A stretch of 64,000 bases of DNA from Nautilus pompilius. Lineage: Eukaryota; Mollusca; Cephalopoda; Nautilida; Nautilidae. How positions within the stretch are numbered: position 1 is the first letter of the stretch; every line of letters begins with the position of its first letter. The position numbers and the translations under genes are program-made. The stretch covers positions 124,001 through 188,000 of the forward strand of contig JACATO010001445.1 of the NCBI GenBank assembly GCA_018389105.1, read 5' to 3'. Shown here piece by piece: positions 25,281 to 36,497 of the stretch. The notes below the pieces were generated by a model that was not told the origin of the DNA, did not search any database, and saw only the letters and a program-made list of their open reading frames with translations.

Positions 25281-25958
25281 GATAGAGGTCTGGGACCGAG
25301 TTGTTACAGCAGCAGTAATTCCTTTCCTAACCTCATCCAAATGTTTAATCGGGAATTGCAGGTGCTCTGTAGCTAGTAGTCCCCCGTTACCTAGGATAGA
25401 GGTCTGGGACCAAGTTGTTACAGCAGCAGTAATTCCTTTCCTAACCTCATCCAAATGTTTAATCGGGAATTGCAGGTGCGCTGTAGCTAGTAGTCCCCCG
25501 TTACCTAGGATAGAGGTCTGGGACCAAGTTGTTTACAGCAGCAGTAATTCCTTTCCTACCTCATCCAATGTTTAATCGGGAATTGCAGGTGCTCTGTAGC
25601 TAGTAGTCCCCCGTTACCTAGGATAGAGGTCTGGGACCGAGTTGTTACAGCAGCAGTAATTCCTTTCCTAACCTCATCCAAATGTTTAATCGGGAATTGC
25701 AGGTGCTCTGTAGCTAGTAGTCCCCTGTTACCTAGGATAGAGGTCTGGGACCGAGTTGTTACAGCAGCAGTAATCCCTTTCCTAACCTCATCCAAATGTT
25801 TAATCGGGAATTGCAGGTGCTCTGTAGCTAGTAGTCCCCTGTTACCTAGGATAGAGGTCTGGGACCGAGTTGTTACAGCAGCAGTAATCCCTTTCCTAAC
25901 CTCATCCAAATGTTTAATCGGGAATTGCAGGTGCTCTGTAGCTAGTAGTCTCCTGTAC
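25281..25958. repeat. 114-bp tandem array, six copies, unit equals 38 codons
   Basis: Copies start with GATAGAGGTCTGGGACC at 25281, 25395, 25509, 25622, 25736 and 25850, a period of 113-114 bp. They are nearly identical. Because 114 is divisible by three, long frames stay open on both strands. The minus-strand frame repeats a 38-residue block containing LATEHLQFPIKHLDEVRKG and ITAAVTTRSQTSILGN. Copy 3 carries two small indels that break the frame. I do not recognise the peptide and see no flanking exon structure, so it is called a repeat and not a gene. Confidence 0.9.
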
Positions 25959-26815
25959 CAACAGCCATCGGTTTCCCCAAATCCACATTTTCCAAACAAC
26001 AAGAACAAAAATATATAGAGTTGTTTGTTGTTTTTTTCTTCCTACTGGATAAATTAAAATTTCTTAATATTTACATAATAATTTTAAATTAAAGTTTTTA
26101 TAAATAAAAAAAAAAAACTGGGAGGGGTTAGATTGTTAACGTGAATAGGCTAATTGTTTTGGGAGGGGAAATTTCTGGAAAAAAAAAACAAAAGATGGGA
26201 GAAGATGAGGCGGAGACTTTTCCCGGTTAGATTCCCAGTCCGCCGGATTGACTGTGGGGGTGGGGTGTGTGAAATGAGATATGGGTAAGCTGTTTGTAGT
26301 GTTCGGTACGTTCGAATTACCAGAGTTTAGCATTAATGGAATGAGCCCTTCTGAACACGGGGAGACACCGGTCCCGTCCGTGTTAGTGTTGCTACAAACT
26401 CTCCAGTCCCCGGTCGTCTTTTATCAGGCTGCCACCGAAATATCAGCACGGAATTCCTCTCCCGAGAAGAAAGGTGTACTTAATTAGACACCCGCCTCGA
26501 TATTCTACCGACGACGGGTCTCTGCGCGCGTGTGTAGACGTAGATATATTTAGTTAAAAAGTCCGTCTATATGATGATAAACTATTTTTAGGTTCACAAT
26601 AATCGAATATTGCTTCTGTTCCATTTTTATTGGACAACATTGGAACAATGCCGACAAATTACATTTCACTTTGCGAGTCCGGTTTGCTGTATATACGTAG
26701 AGAAGATAAGTGGGAACTGTTAAGGAGGGAGAACGTAAAAAAGCAGTTAAACTAATTCAAGTAAACAGACAAACAACTAAGAAAGTTGGATAAACTAGCC
26801 TCTCCGGGCGTCTCG
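25959..26815. other. Non-coding, no gene seen
   Basis: AT-rich then mixed unique sequence with A tracts near 26106 and 26181. Confidence 0.5.
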
Positions 26816-27240
26816 GCCGCGATCCCTCCCTCTCTCTTGCCAATCTCTCTTCTCTTGATCTTTTTCCCCATCTCTCTCTCCCTCTCTCCCTCTCTCCCAT
26901 CCCTGTCTCCTCTTCTCTCTCCCCCTCTTTCCCATCCCTCTCTCTTCTCTTCTCTTTTTCCCATCTCTCTCTCCTCTCTCCCATCCCTCTTCTCTTCTCT
27001 CTCTCTTTCCCATCCCCCTCTCCTCTCTCTCTCTCTTTCCCCCCCTCTACAGTCTTCTCATCATCCTCTCTCTCCTCATCTCTCCCCTCCCTCTTCTCTC
27101 TCTCCCATCTCTCTCTCTTTCCCATCCCTCTCTCTCCTCTCTCTCTCCCATCCCTCTTCTCTCTCTCTTTCCCATCCTCCTCGCTCCTTCCTCTCTCTCT
27201 TTCCCTCTCCCTCTCTCCATCTTCCCCCCTCGATCTCCCT
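26816..27240. repeat. Homopyrimidine tract
   Basis: C/T-only words with a loose unit TTTCCCATCCCTCTCTCTTCTC. Open frames on both strands (158-166 codons) are composition artefacts. Confidence 0.9.
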
Positions 27241-28427
27241 TTCCCGCCCAAACCCAACTTAATCCCGTCCCCCTCTTTCGTCTTTCAAAATTACATCCCT
27301 TCATCGCTATGTTACCCATCTCCCGAAACTCAAAAGTTTACTAACCAGCTCTCTGCTTCTGCTCCTTTTCCACGACAGGCCCCTGATCTCCGCGAGTTTT
27401 AATCTACTTTATTCGCCTATGTTTTTCCAAGTCTCTAGATGGGTGTTGGTGCACTGCTGATGCGATTCGGAAATTTTTCTGAAGTAACAGGTGGGCATGA
27501 TGAAGATAACAAGGGGCGGGCTGGGAGAAAAGTCGCAGCGTCGCACCGAGTGTTCCGTCAAATTTCCCTTTTTTTCGTTACCATGGGAAGAAGGAACCAG
27601 CAGCATCCTCCGGTTATTTTCTTCTTTATTTGTTAGAAAATTGATTCGCCGAAATCGATCGATCTCATCGGCCGGATCCCGCGACCAGCCAGTTCTTGGA
27701 AACGAGCCGCGCGTGTCGTTACTTCCCAGATTGCTACTCCACGATACACAGCTTAGAAACAATTAATTCAAATTAAATTAAGATGCTAAAAAAAATCGAA
27801 TTAAAGTTGATTGATATGGTGACCGACCGCTTGTGCCAATGATCAAGGACTGGGTAATCTAATCTTAAAACTGACGAAACCTCTGGAAGGTACCTTCTTT
27901 CTCTCACTATCAGCAGTAATATTGGCAGGGGCAAATACTTTGGCACGCCGGTGTATCTAATGAACTGAAAAGGATCCATCTAGATTTTTGGGGTCCAACA
28001 TCTCATAAACAAATCACCATTAATGATATTACCTTTGGCGGCGACAGAAGAATCAGCTCGTGACGTCATCGCTGTTCGGGATTTTAAAAATCTCCGATAA
28101 AGATACATTTGGTGAAATAATGTGATGAGGAAGAAAGCTAAGATATAGATATGTTCGATTCGAAGTTAAAGAACATTTATTTATTTACTTAGTTTAGTTA
28201 AAATTGTTATTTCATTCGCAGCGGGTGGTAAAGGTTTTACAGTGGGAAGTTTGGTCACCTTAAAATAAGGATAATTTGAGTCTTTGGTAGACACACGTGT
28301 AGTAGCGCAGGGCGGATTCCCTCACTCGTGACGCTCGGACTAAAGTCAGGATAGTTTGTTATAATGATGTTAAGATGGGGGAGAAAATCAGGCAGTCTGA
28401 ACCAGAAACAACGAGGATGAGGAGTTA
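27241..28427. other. Non-coding, one isolated CRE
   Basis: CGTGACGTCATCG at about 28060 contains an exact CRE palindrome outside any array. No gene is supported. Confidence 0.45.
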
Positions 28428-29114
28428 GAGGGAGGGAGGAGGGGGAGAGAGGTGGAGAGAGAGAGAGAGTGAAAGTGATGGAGAGAGAGAGAGAGAGATG
28501 AAGAAGGAGAGATTTTTGATAATTTGTAGTAACGAAGTTTAATCGAGATTAGTTTTAAATCTGCTTTCCCTAAAAAATAAACAGGAGAAAATAATAAAAT
28601 ACCCATTAGTATCTACGAAGAAACGATTAGAATATGCTGTATACGTGGTAAATTCCAGCCGGAGAAGTAATCGATGTGAACTTTTTTTAATGAAACAGGA
28701 AATAATCCGAGAAAGGATTAAACAAATAAATGGACAGACAGACGGAGAGATGGAGAGAGAGAGGGGGAGAGGGAGAAGAGAGAGATGGAGAGAGAGAGAT
28801 GGAGAGAGATGGAGGAGAGAGATGGATAGAGGAGGGAGAGAGAGAGAGAGAGAGAGAGGGGGAGAGGGAGAGAGAGAGGAGGAGAGAGAGGAGAGAGAGA
28901 TGGAGTGGAGAGAGATGGAGAGAGCGATGGATAGCGAAGAGAGAGAGAGATGGAGGAGGGAGCTGGATAGAGAAAGGGAGATGGAGAGAGAGATGAGGAG
29001 AGAGAGAGAGATAGGAGAGAGGATGGATAGGAGAAATGGGAGGAGGGAGGGGAGATGGAGAGAGAGAGGAGGAGTGGGGGAGAGAGATGGATAAGGGAGA
29101 TGGAGAGAGATGGT
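28428..29114. repeat. Homopurine tracts (GA-rich)
   Basis: Two blocks, at about 28428-28510 and 28738-29114, are composed of GGAGAGAGAGATGGAGAGA units and separated by 230 bp of ordinary sequence. The serine/proline/leucine frames on the minus strand are artefacts. Confidence 0.88.
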
Positions 29115-30295
29115 GCAGAATACACTTACTATTTACTTTATGAATATTTTTAAAACTTAAAAAATTTTTCAATTTTAACAACAACAAAAAAAAGAGAATT
29201 CTAATAAAATTTCCAGAGCTAATTAACTTATTAATATTAATAACCTATGGAGACGATGATTTGATTTGCGGCAGGCTACTGTTGATTAAATAACAGTCCA
29301 TCTTCATATTTATCCAGACGCATAATAAGAAATCTCTGAAGTAAACAGTTTAGCCATTTCGATACACAAAATATTCCGAATGAAACATTTCCAAGATCCA
29401 TCGGTAACGATCACCTAACAAGAATAACTTTATAAATATAGAGATATAATTTTAAAAGTTTCCACCTCGGGGATAAATATTTCCAGGAAAAAAAAATCCA
29501 GGTAGAGGACTTCGAACCATTTCGGAAGTGACTGGAGAAGAGGAATTAGACTACAGAGACCGGGCAGTGGAAACAGCTCAGGTGAAGATGATTCGTTACG
29601 GCAGGGAGAGAGAAGCTTATACGTTGTTCTCAGTCTTTGTATCTGGGCATCCATCAGCCGGATAGATCTTGTCCTAGAATGGTTCTAATATTTCATTGTT
29701 TTGCACTTGAAGAAGAAGAAGCGCGGAATCGAACTTCGTCAATTTATTATTTTGTTGGGAGGTTAAAATATATGGAAGAGGATCGGGACGAACGATTTGC
29801 AGATTTTTGGAACGGCGGAGGCTCCGAATATTTCCACAAGTTGGAGCAGAGCGGCTACAGGTGAGAGACGGGCTCCGAGCTGAGAAAGAAGAGAGCCAGG
29901 CCGCGAGCGATCTCGAGAGATCTACATGGAGTCTAGGTCTCGGTCTCCAGTCTCACAGCGATAAAGTGACTCCGAATCGCTCATGGGAACGGGCTATCTC
30001 GCGCTCTCAAGCTCCAGTATGAGAGAGAAAGACCGGAGCCCCCCGAGAGTCGCTCCATCGCTTGCTAGAGATCCCCTCGAACCAGAGCGATCTCTCCATG
30101 ATCCATTACGGAGCTCTCTCTCGAGAAGCATCTCTCCTGCAACGGTCTCGAGAGGACGCGCTTGACAGATCTGAGCTCTCTCTAAAGCTCCATCTATAGC
30201 AACTCCACCACGATCTCGAGCGCTCCATCCGAAAGGAACGCGCTCGCGAGAAATCGAACAAAGGAGAGTGAGAGACTCAGAGCTACCCTTCCCTC
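29115..30295. other. Non-coding; palindrome-rich CTCGAG/GATCTC segment
   Basis: From about 29900 to 30260 the words GATCTC, CTCGAG, GAGCTC and GCGATC recur at high density without a fixed period. It may be a decayed GAGA/CTCT repeat with C-to-G changes. The frame at 29637-29864 is not recognisable. Confidence 0.4.
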
Positions 30296-30530
30296 TCCTC
30301 TTCCCAGTCGCTCGCTCCTTCTCTCTCTCTCTCTCCAATCTCCATCTCTCTCTCCATTCCCTTCAATCCCCCCCTCTCTCTCTCTCTCTCTCCATTACCC
30401 CTCTCTCTCTCCCTCTCCTCTCCATCTCCATCTCTATCCCCTCTCCCCCTCTCTCTCTCCATCTCTCCATTACCTCTCTCTCTCTCCCTCTCCTCTCCCC
30501 ATCTCCCCCCTCTCTCTCTCTCTCTCACTG
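30296..30530. repeat. Homopyrimidine tract
   Basis: CT-rich, with units CTCCATTACCCCTCTCTCTC and CTCCATCTCCATCTC. Confidence 0.88.
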
Positions 30531-31858
30531 TTTTTTTTATTTTCCCGGTACTATCTCCAGGTAAATCAATTGGTGGAAGAAGGCGGCGGACAGACAAATT
30601 CGCCAGTGCCACGATTATCAATAAAGAATTTTCAGGTACCCCCGTTCAGCACCGAATCTCTAAATAATAATAATAATAATAATAATAATAGCTCCCAGTA
30701 TCCCTCCCTCAGCTTTAAGGGGAAATGATGTTGTTGTTCTTTCCCTCCCTATTCTGCTTACCGACCGATTCGAATTTTCTAAGTAAACAAACGACCCGAC
30801 ATATTCAAGTCTTGTGCAGGGTGCGAATAATTCTGCGTGTGCAATGGAAAACGTTCTTGGTCCTTCGGCCGTCAAGGGCTCGTCGCTAGCGACGACTGTT
30901 CACCCTACCTGTGCTTAATGAATCAAACCTTGATCATCGAACACGCGGAACGTGATCATAGCCCCCCCCCCAGATCGTTCAAATAACAGCTCACTTCTCG
31001 CCCGGTATCGTCTTCACAAGTCATTGTGTTGTCTTTGCAATATTTCAAATAGGACGGACGGATGCCACGAACAATTTCCTGAATACAAGTCTTTCAGCAG
31101 AGAGACGCTGTGAATGTGTTCTAATCCAACAAAGGAAACAACGATTATTATTATTATTATTATTATTACCTATAGCTTGTTCTTACAACATTAAAGGTAC
31201 AAACGGTGAGTGTGTTCTGGAAGAAATACCTTGGCGAAACAAACCGATGGGAAGGACAATTACGAACCTTATACCGGAATCTTAAAAACATTGTATTAGG
31301 TAAATATATAAACAATTGTCATTATCTTGTATCGCGCTTGGCTTATGTCAGCTGTACAAACACAAAAACTCTTGATAATAAGATTTAAATAATACGTTTT
31401 TCTTTTAAAGGATAAATGCTCAAAATACATTGTTTGGTTGTTCCTCAGACTTCTGCCTGCAGAGAACACCTGAAGGATCTTATCAGACACCTTTTTGAAA
31501 AAGGGGGGGGGGAAGGTATTTACAAATTTACCTGTAAGTGTTGAAAAATAACAAACAAAAAGAAAGTAGATAGTGAATAAATGGATATAAAGATAAACAG
31601 ATAAGGTAGAAATAAGGGAATATATATATAATTAAAAAAGGAGAAAGAAGATGAATAAATTAATTTAAAAAACAAACAGATAACGTGGAAAGATCAGATA
31701 TAAAATAAGGAAAATATATACGTAATATGTCAGTAAAGGTAGAGAGAACTGATAGGTAAATGAACAGAGTTAATAAACAGGTAGACAGGTAAAGAGGGAG
31801 TTAGACAGGTGCCCTCCTCCGCCAGTCCGGGAGCCTGCAGTTCGGTTTTACTACCTAC
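30531..31858 (-). other. Presumed 5' part of the HAND intron
   Basis: This lies immediately downstream of the inferred HAND splice donor on the minus strand. It contains (AAT)9 at 30663-30691, a perfect 14-base palindrome CGTCGCTAGCGACG at 30881-30894 and (ATT)8 at about 31147-31169. No HAND C-terminal coding (the conserved GWPQ-VWA-L-like tail) was found here or elsewhere to the left. Confidence 0.5.
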
Positions 31859-32368
31859 CGTCTCTTTGCTCTTCTTGTCCTCCCGACTTTCCAGTTTCTT
31901 TGATAGTTCCGCTTTAAATCCGGTTTCCGTGAGCTGCGGATCGTCCTTGGAGAGCACGTCCATGAGATAAGCGATGTAGCTGGTGGCCAGCCGGAGAGTT
32001 TTGATCTTCGACAGCTTCGTGTCCGACGGCACGTTGGGTATACAGCCGCGAAGCTGGGCAAAGGCGTTGTTAATACTCAGGGTCCGTCGCCGTTCCTTCT
32101 TGTTCGCCGTATTCCTCCGCTTCACCGGACGGATCGGGACCTCTGGCTGCCGGCCCAGCGCTCCGTAGTGGCCCAGCGCGTGGAACTCCGACGGGGAGCC
32201 GGCCCCGAATCCTCCGTACGAGTCCGGCCCCACGGCCGCCGCGCTGTTGATCATCCAGTTCTGGAAATACGGCCCCGTCGAGTGCTCGGGTGCGTACTGG
32301 TAGAACTCGTGGGCCATGGGGCCCGGGTGGGTGTACCCCTGGGAGTAGCCGCTCACGCTGAGACTCAT
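31859..32368 (-). CDS. HAND: HAND bHLH transcription factor, first coding exon (partial gene)
   Basis: Nuclear basic helix-loop-helix factor. In animals HAND proteins dimerise with E-proteins on E-boxes and act in heart or visceral muscle, limb and neural-crest-type programmes. The exon gives 170 residues. An N-terminal patch [10 protein letters not shown] (32-41) matches the family's PYF-W block. The basic region [12 protein letters not shown] lies at about 84-95, helix 1 at about 96-109, the loop [12 protein letters not shown] at 110-121 and helix 2 [17 protein letters not shown] at 123-139. Thr96 and Ser98 sit where mouse HAND1 Thr107/Ser109 are phosphorylated. The ATG at 32368 has G at -3 and gives a family-like N-terminus. 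I end the exon at 31859 because ACG|GTAGGT follows there, in the place where vertebrate HAND genes have their single intron. Frame beyond it no longer looks like HAND. The short last exon is not seen. Confidence 0.93.
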
Positions 32369-32639
32369 CGCCGCCGTCTGTCGGAGGGATGGGGTCGGGG
32401 TAGGCGAGGGGAAGGGGTTAGGGTGGTTAAAGGCGGCTGGGCGCGCCGGCCCCCCCGGGGGGGTCGGGTGGGGGCGATGGAAGTGAATCGAGCGGGGGAG
32501 GTGGGAAAAAAAAATCCCCCCTTATTATTCGTTCAGGCGCTCGGCCGCGAGTCGACGACGCATCCGTATGGCGAAGGCGCAGGTACTGGACGGACGGCAC
32601 CGGCGTCTCCCGGCGCTAGCACCGACTTCAAAGTATCAC

Positions 32640-32775
32640 ACACGCACCGTTGGCATCAACATTTTTATTTAGGGCCTCATTTCGTGACGTAGCCATCGCC
32701 TATTCTCTCCCCCTTCTCTCTCTCTCTCCTCTTCCTCCCCCCCCACCGCCAGTCTCCGCCGTCGACCAATCAGAC
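32640..32775 (-). promoter_or_regulatory. Candidate HAND core promoter
   Basis: Upstream of the HAND start on the minus strand lie a CCAAT box (read as CCAAT on plus at 32766-32770), an ACGTCA half-CRE at about 32684-32689 and a TATA-like AAATAAAAAT at 32661-32670. The TATA-like site would place a start near 32640 and a 5' leader of about 270 bases. The order and spacing are plausible, and the assignment rests on motifs only. Confidence 0.35.
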
Positions 32776-33369
32776 TCGGCGAACGGCCGGAGCCGAAAAC
32801 CGACGACTCCTGGCTGGCTCGGTCTCGTGACCACCCGGCCCCCGGACCTCTCACTCTACCGCTGCCGGTAAGCAGAGAAGGGGATGTCGCGCGCCTAATA
32901 CGAAACACCGACGACGACGCCAGCCATCAGCCAGTCGGCGATAAACGACTTCTAGCTGGGCCCCCGTAAGCGATCGCCATAGCAACGGGCAAAAAAAAAT
33001 TAACTCCCAGAAAAACAGTATCAAAGAAAGTAAATTTTCGGTTTCTCTCTCTCCCTCTTCTTTTTTTTTTTTTTTTTAAATTTAACCGGTCTAAAGAAGA
33101 GTAATTAATTAGCGAAAGAAAGAATGCCGAGGTGAATGCATTGTGCTTTTGATAGGAACGTTCGGTAATTAATTGAGAGTAAACTTCGATATATATATTA
33201 TATAGCAACAGTAAAGAAGAATTACATAAGTCATAAGGATGGAATCGTCGTATTATCCAGGTGAGAAAATCTGTAAACATTCTCACCTGTAATTTCTTCT
33301 TTTTTTTTTTTAAAGTCAGGACATACTTAGTCCCTGAGGAGAATTCTCGCATTACCTGCCACCAAATGA
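32776..33369. other. HAND 5' flank, non-coding
   Basis: CpG-rich to about 32950, then AT-rich with T18 at about 33060-33077 and T12 near 33300. No gene is seen. Confidence 0.5.
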
Positions 33370-33538
33370 AGAGAAAATCCTCTCTCTCTCTCATCCACCG
33401 AATAAAGATAAAATCCTCTCTCTCCCTCTCTCTCTCATCCACCGAATAAAGATAAAATCCTCTCTCTCCCTCTCTCTCTCATCCACCGAATAAAGATAAA
33501 ATTTTCTCTCTCTCTCTCCATCTCTCTCTCTCTCACCA

Positions 33539-33569
<31 letters not shown>

Positions 33570-33575
33570 CAATAT
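33370..33575. repeat. 43-bp CT-rich tandem repeat plus CT run
   Basis: Three units of CTCTCTCATCCACCGAATAAA with GATAAAATCCTCTCTC lie between about 33375 and 33500, followed by a simple (TC)n run. Confidence 0.88.
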
Positions 33576-34007
33576 ATATATATGTACCGGTTTACATCAA
33601 GCGCTAGTTGGATTTTCCGAAGTTACATTTAATTTTGCCGGTTCGAATTTCCACCGTGGAACTTGGGAGGCTAAGGAAAACCTCCGTGGATGCAACTAGA
33701 ACTAATAACGAGACTCTTAAAGTTAGTTCCAAACTTGGCGGCAGGCGAGTGTCCGCCGGGGGGGGGGGGGCAGCAGGATCTACAAACAGAAGGTAGTTAG
33801 GTTTCATTATCTAAAATTATGTTTATTCCCTTTTATTTTTGTTTTCTGCCCTCTCGGAAATCCAACAAAAAAAAAAAACAAAAAAAAAATTACGGTAGTG
33901 CAAAATCCTTGGGAGTTTTTCAACTCTAGCTAATGTTTCCGCTAATTGACTGTTTAACAGAGAGAGGTAGACGGGTTTTAAGCATCGAAATGACACTTGT
34001 TGGTGTT

Positions 34008-34044
<37 letters not shown>

Positions 34045-34167
34045 TAGAGTTCGGCCAGATTTTCCATAAAGTAAAAGGATTATCTTCTAGTCTATAATGT
34101 TCGGACGAGAAGCGATCTCGTCTCTGAGGCTTCCTCTTTAACTATGGCAGTAAGTAAAGAGACGGAC

Positions 34168-34209
<42 letters not shown>

Positions 34210-34323
34210 GGTGGGCGTGGAATAGGGAAGAGAGATGATGGCTCCGGCTACTCAAATCTGCGAAGCGGGGAAGCAGTCAGTCTTCGCCGAGAAATTTGGC
34301 GTTGAAACAGCCACGCGAGGAAA

Positions 34324-34360
<37 letters not shown>

Positions 34361-34871
34361 GGGGTGTGTGTGTGTGTGTGTGCGCGCGATCGGAAACCCT
34401 CGCGCGATCCGTCCGGCTTCCGGCGGCCGGGTGAATTTAGAATGTGCTCCGTCAACAAGAAGAATAGAAAGGTTAGACGATCAATCCGTTGTTGTGACCT
34501 GTCTCGCAAAAGTTCCTGGATCCGGTTTTGGTCGTTTGCTGCGAGGATAAACGAATAAATCGTAAGATTCCAAGAAGTACAGGAAGATGATGGCTTCGAT
34601 ATTAATGATAACGAGACAGGGGGGGGGAGAGAAACAAGAAGCAGCAGTCAACTAACCGTCGTCCAGTCAGACTGATGGGTGGAGTTGGCTTCTTTTTTCT
34701 CTCTAAAAGTGCATGTTAACCCTTTACCAGTACGCACTGGTTTTAATTTTAGTAACAATGGTGTCGGTATCATTCCTTTTTACTTTGTAGCAATACTTTT
34801 ACATTACGTACGATATATATATATATGTGTGTGTGGTGTGTCACGTTCTGAGTATGCTTCATCGTACGTAC

Positions 34872-34909
<38 letters not shown>

Positions 34910-34918
34910 GGAGCTTGT
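33576..34918. other. Non-coding with several microsatellites
   Basis: It contains G12 near 33759, (AAT)12 at 34010-34044, (GA)18 near 34170-34206, a GA-GT compound near 34325-34381 and (ATT)12 at 34871-34906. A B-box-like GGTTCGAATTTCC near 33640 has no convincing A box. No gene. Confidence 0.5.
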
Positions 34919-35066
34919 TTTACACGGGTAAGATGTCACAGTGCCACTAATTCCTGAACTATAGATGACGTCATCTCAAGTCAGAACGTGTGACGTCGAT
35001 TGTAGCTTTCTTTATCTATACGATCAATTAGGAATTTAGTGGCACTGTGACATCTCACCCTTGTAA
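34919..35066. mobile_element. Foldback MITE-like element, copy A
   Basis: Left arm 34919-34957 and right arm about 35026-35066 are inverted copies, with 20 consecutive matching bases (34931-34950 against 35036-35055). Between them lie GATGACGTCATC (34965-34976) and TGACGTCGAT (34991-35000), shared with copies near 36.5 and 47.1 kb. It has no coding capacity, as expected of a non-autonomous inverted-repeat element. Confidence 0.7.
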
Positions 35067-35818
35067 CAGCTAGACACGACTGCCCCCCCTCTTATTATTA
35101 AGTTATAGATCAGTATTATGTACCGTTGCGGTATCGTTTAAAATTAGTGCTAATGCTATTACTGTATTTACTTTCTTTTTTTTTTTTTAAGGGATAAAAA
35201 TAACAATGAATGTAACGATACAGTTGCAGTAACAAACGTGTGGCAGGACCAGTTTTACTTGAACAACAGCAATGATAAATGAAATATAAAATTCTATTAA
35301 CCAGCAAGATATTCATTTTTATTGATACGATGCAAAGATATGAATATTAAAAATCAATAAGTAATGATGGCACGGGAATTTGCAGCAAGTCTCCTTTTAG
35401 TAGCTGGATGCTATTGCGCTGGCTGGTGCCGTTTAAAGAGCAGGAAAGAACTGATTCCTGGTTCCAGATCATTCCCGTCGCTCAGCACAAGCATCGACAG
35501 GCTGAGCTCGCTCGCCTAACTCGTCGAGCCGGCCCCGCCCAGAACCGCGTTGGCATGGTAACTGCGTGCCAGGGAATATATCTGGATACCGCGATCGCTG
35601 TAGAGAGAGAGAGAGAGAACGTCGAATACTTACTTCATTTTAATGGGATCATTCCTTCTTACCGATCTTCTGGATAGGCGAACACCTTCAGTGTCCAGTG
35701 TTTCGTGTTGTGGAATATATCGTACTGAAGAATTAGCTAACAGAGATCTGTGCAGTTGTTTGTTGGCCAAACTATTCGGTTTCTTATTCAAATCATCGAA
35801 ATTTTGGTTGTGAAACGA
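35067..35818. other. Non-coding, no gene seen
   Basis: Unique sequence with T12 near 35178 and a (GA)8 run near 35602. Confidence 0.5.
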
Positions 35819-35823
35819 CATTA

Positions 35824-35864
<41 letters not shown>

Positions 35865-35956
35865 AGTAGTAGTAGTAATAGTAATATTGTAGTATAGTTG
35901 TAATAACAGCACAAAGGTAATATTGAAAGTAGTAGTGTAGTAGTGGTACAACAACA

Positions 35957-36001
<45 letters not shown>
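35819..36001. repeat. Inverted pair of trinucleotide microsatellites (TTA)n ... (TAA)n
   Basis: (TTA)15 at about 35821-35864 and (ATA/TAA)15 at about 35957-36001 are reverse complements of each other, separated by about 90 bp that is itself rich in GTA/GTAATA. Together they could form a stem of about 45 bp. Confidence 0.85.
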
Positions 36002-36002
<1 letters not shown>

Positions 36003-36069
36003 GCTTATTAAAACAACACGAAATATCATTGCTTGAGTTAATGGTTATAACAAATTTAATTTAATATAG

Positions 36070-36361
36070 TTTTATTTTGTGTCTCACAGTTTACCTTTTG
36101 AACCCTGGGGGAAAGAACCTACCTTCCCACGTGCTCTGGTTGCGCTTCAGACCAGTGAATTTTGAAATATAAGGGGACAGCACTGTAACTCAGTTACCGT
36201 CTCTAGGGATGGGTTAACTCCAGAGTTTTGATCGGTGCTCTCAGGAACAACATAGACAGCAGAGTTGCTTCAGTGCATTACACTGTAAACACCATTAATA
36301 AACAGTGAAGGAGAGACATCAATTGTTTGTTAAGTTTCGCTGGTACGTTTGAGTCCTGACA
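36070..36361 (+). mobile_element. Probable LTR fragment (Gypsy-like) with adjacent priming-site-like sequence
   Basis: The segment has a TATA-like AAATATAAGG near 36166, an AATAAA-type signal near 36296 and a 3' end in ...CTGACA. This is followed at once by CTTGGCGACTACTGAAGTCGGCGACGAG, a TTGGCGAC motif placed where Gypsy-type elements have the start of their internal region. No internal gag-pol frame follows. The 5' boundary is uncertain. Confidence 0.4.
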
Positions 36362-36497
36362 CTTGGCGACTACTGAAGTCGGCGACGAGCTTTCTCTTCG
36401 GGTGAAGCGGACTTCGTCAGGATTTTTTTTTTTTCCCGAATAGCAGTTAACTGCAATTCAGCAAACAGAAGCTCAGCAACTAAGGAAGTGTGTTTGG

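Noticed and set aside
25246..26008. Repeat protein encoded by the 114-bp array
   Set aside because: Both strands are equally open, copy 3 breaks the frame, and no exon signals or homology support translation. Kept as a repeat and flagged as a finding.
27900..27980. Sequence reminiscent of a transposon end (GCCGGTGTATCTAATGAACTG)
   Set aside because: Only a short, imperfect resemblance, with no inverted partner found nearby.
31730..31858. HAND reading frame continuing to a stop (212 residues)
   Set aside because: After residue 170 a splice donor appears at the family's intron position and the downstream residues have no HAND similarity. Treated as intron read-through.
32168..32692. 174-codon plus-strand frame opposite HAND
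   Set aside because: It is a shadow of the GC-rich HAND exon on the other strand and has no recognisable domain.
33640..33655. B-box-like GGTTCGAATTTCC suggesting a tRNA gene or SINE
   Set aside because: There is no matching A box at the right distance and no cloverleaf can be drawn. Similar lone B-box-like words near 19507, 43430 and 50275 were rejected for the same reason.
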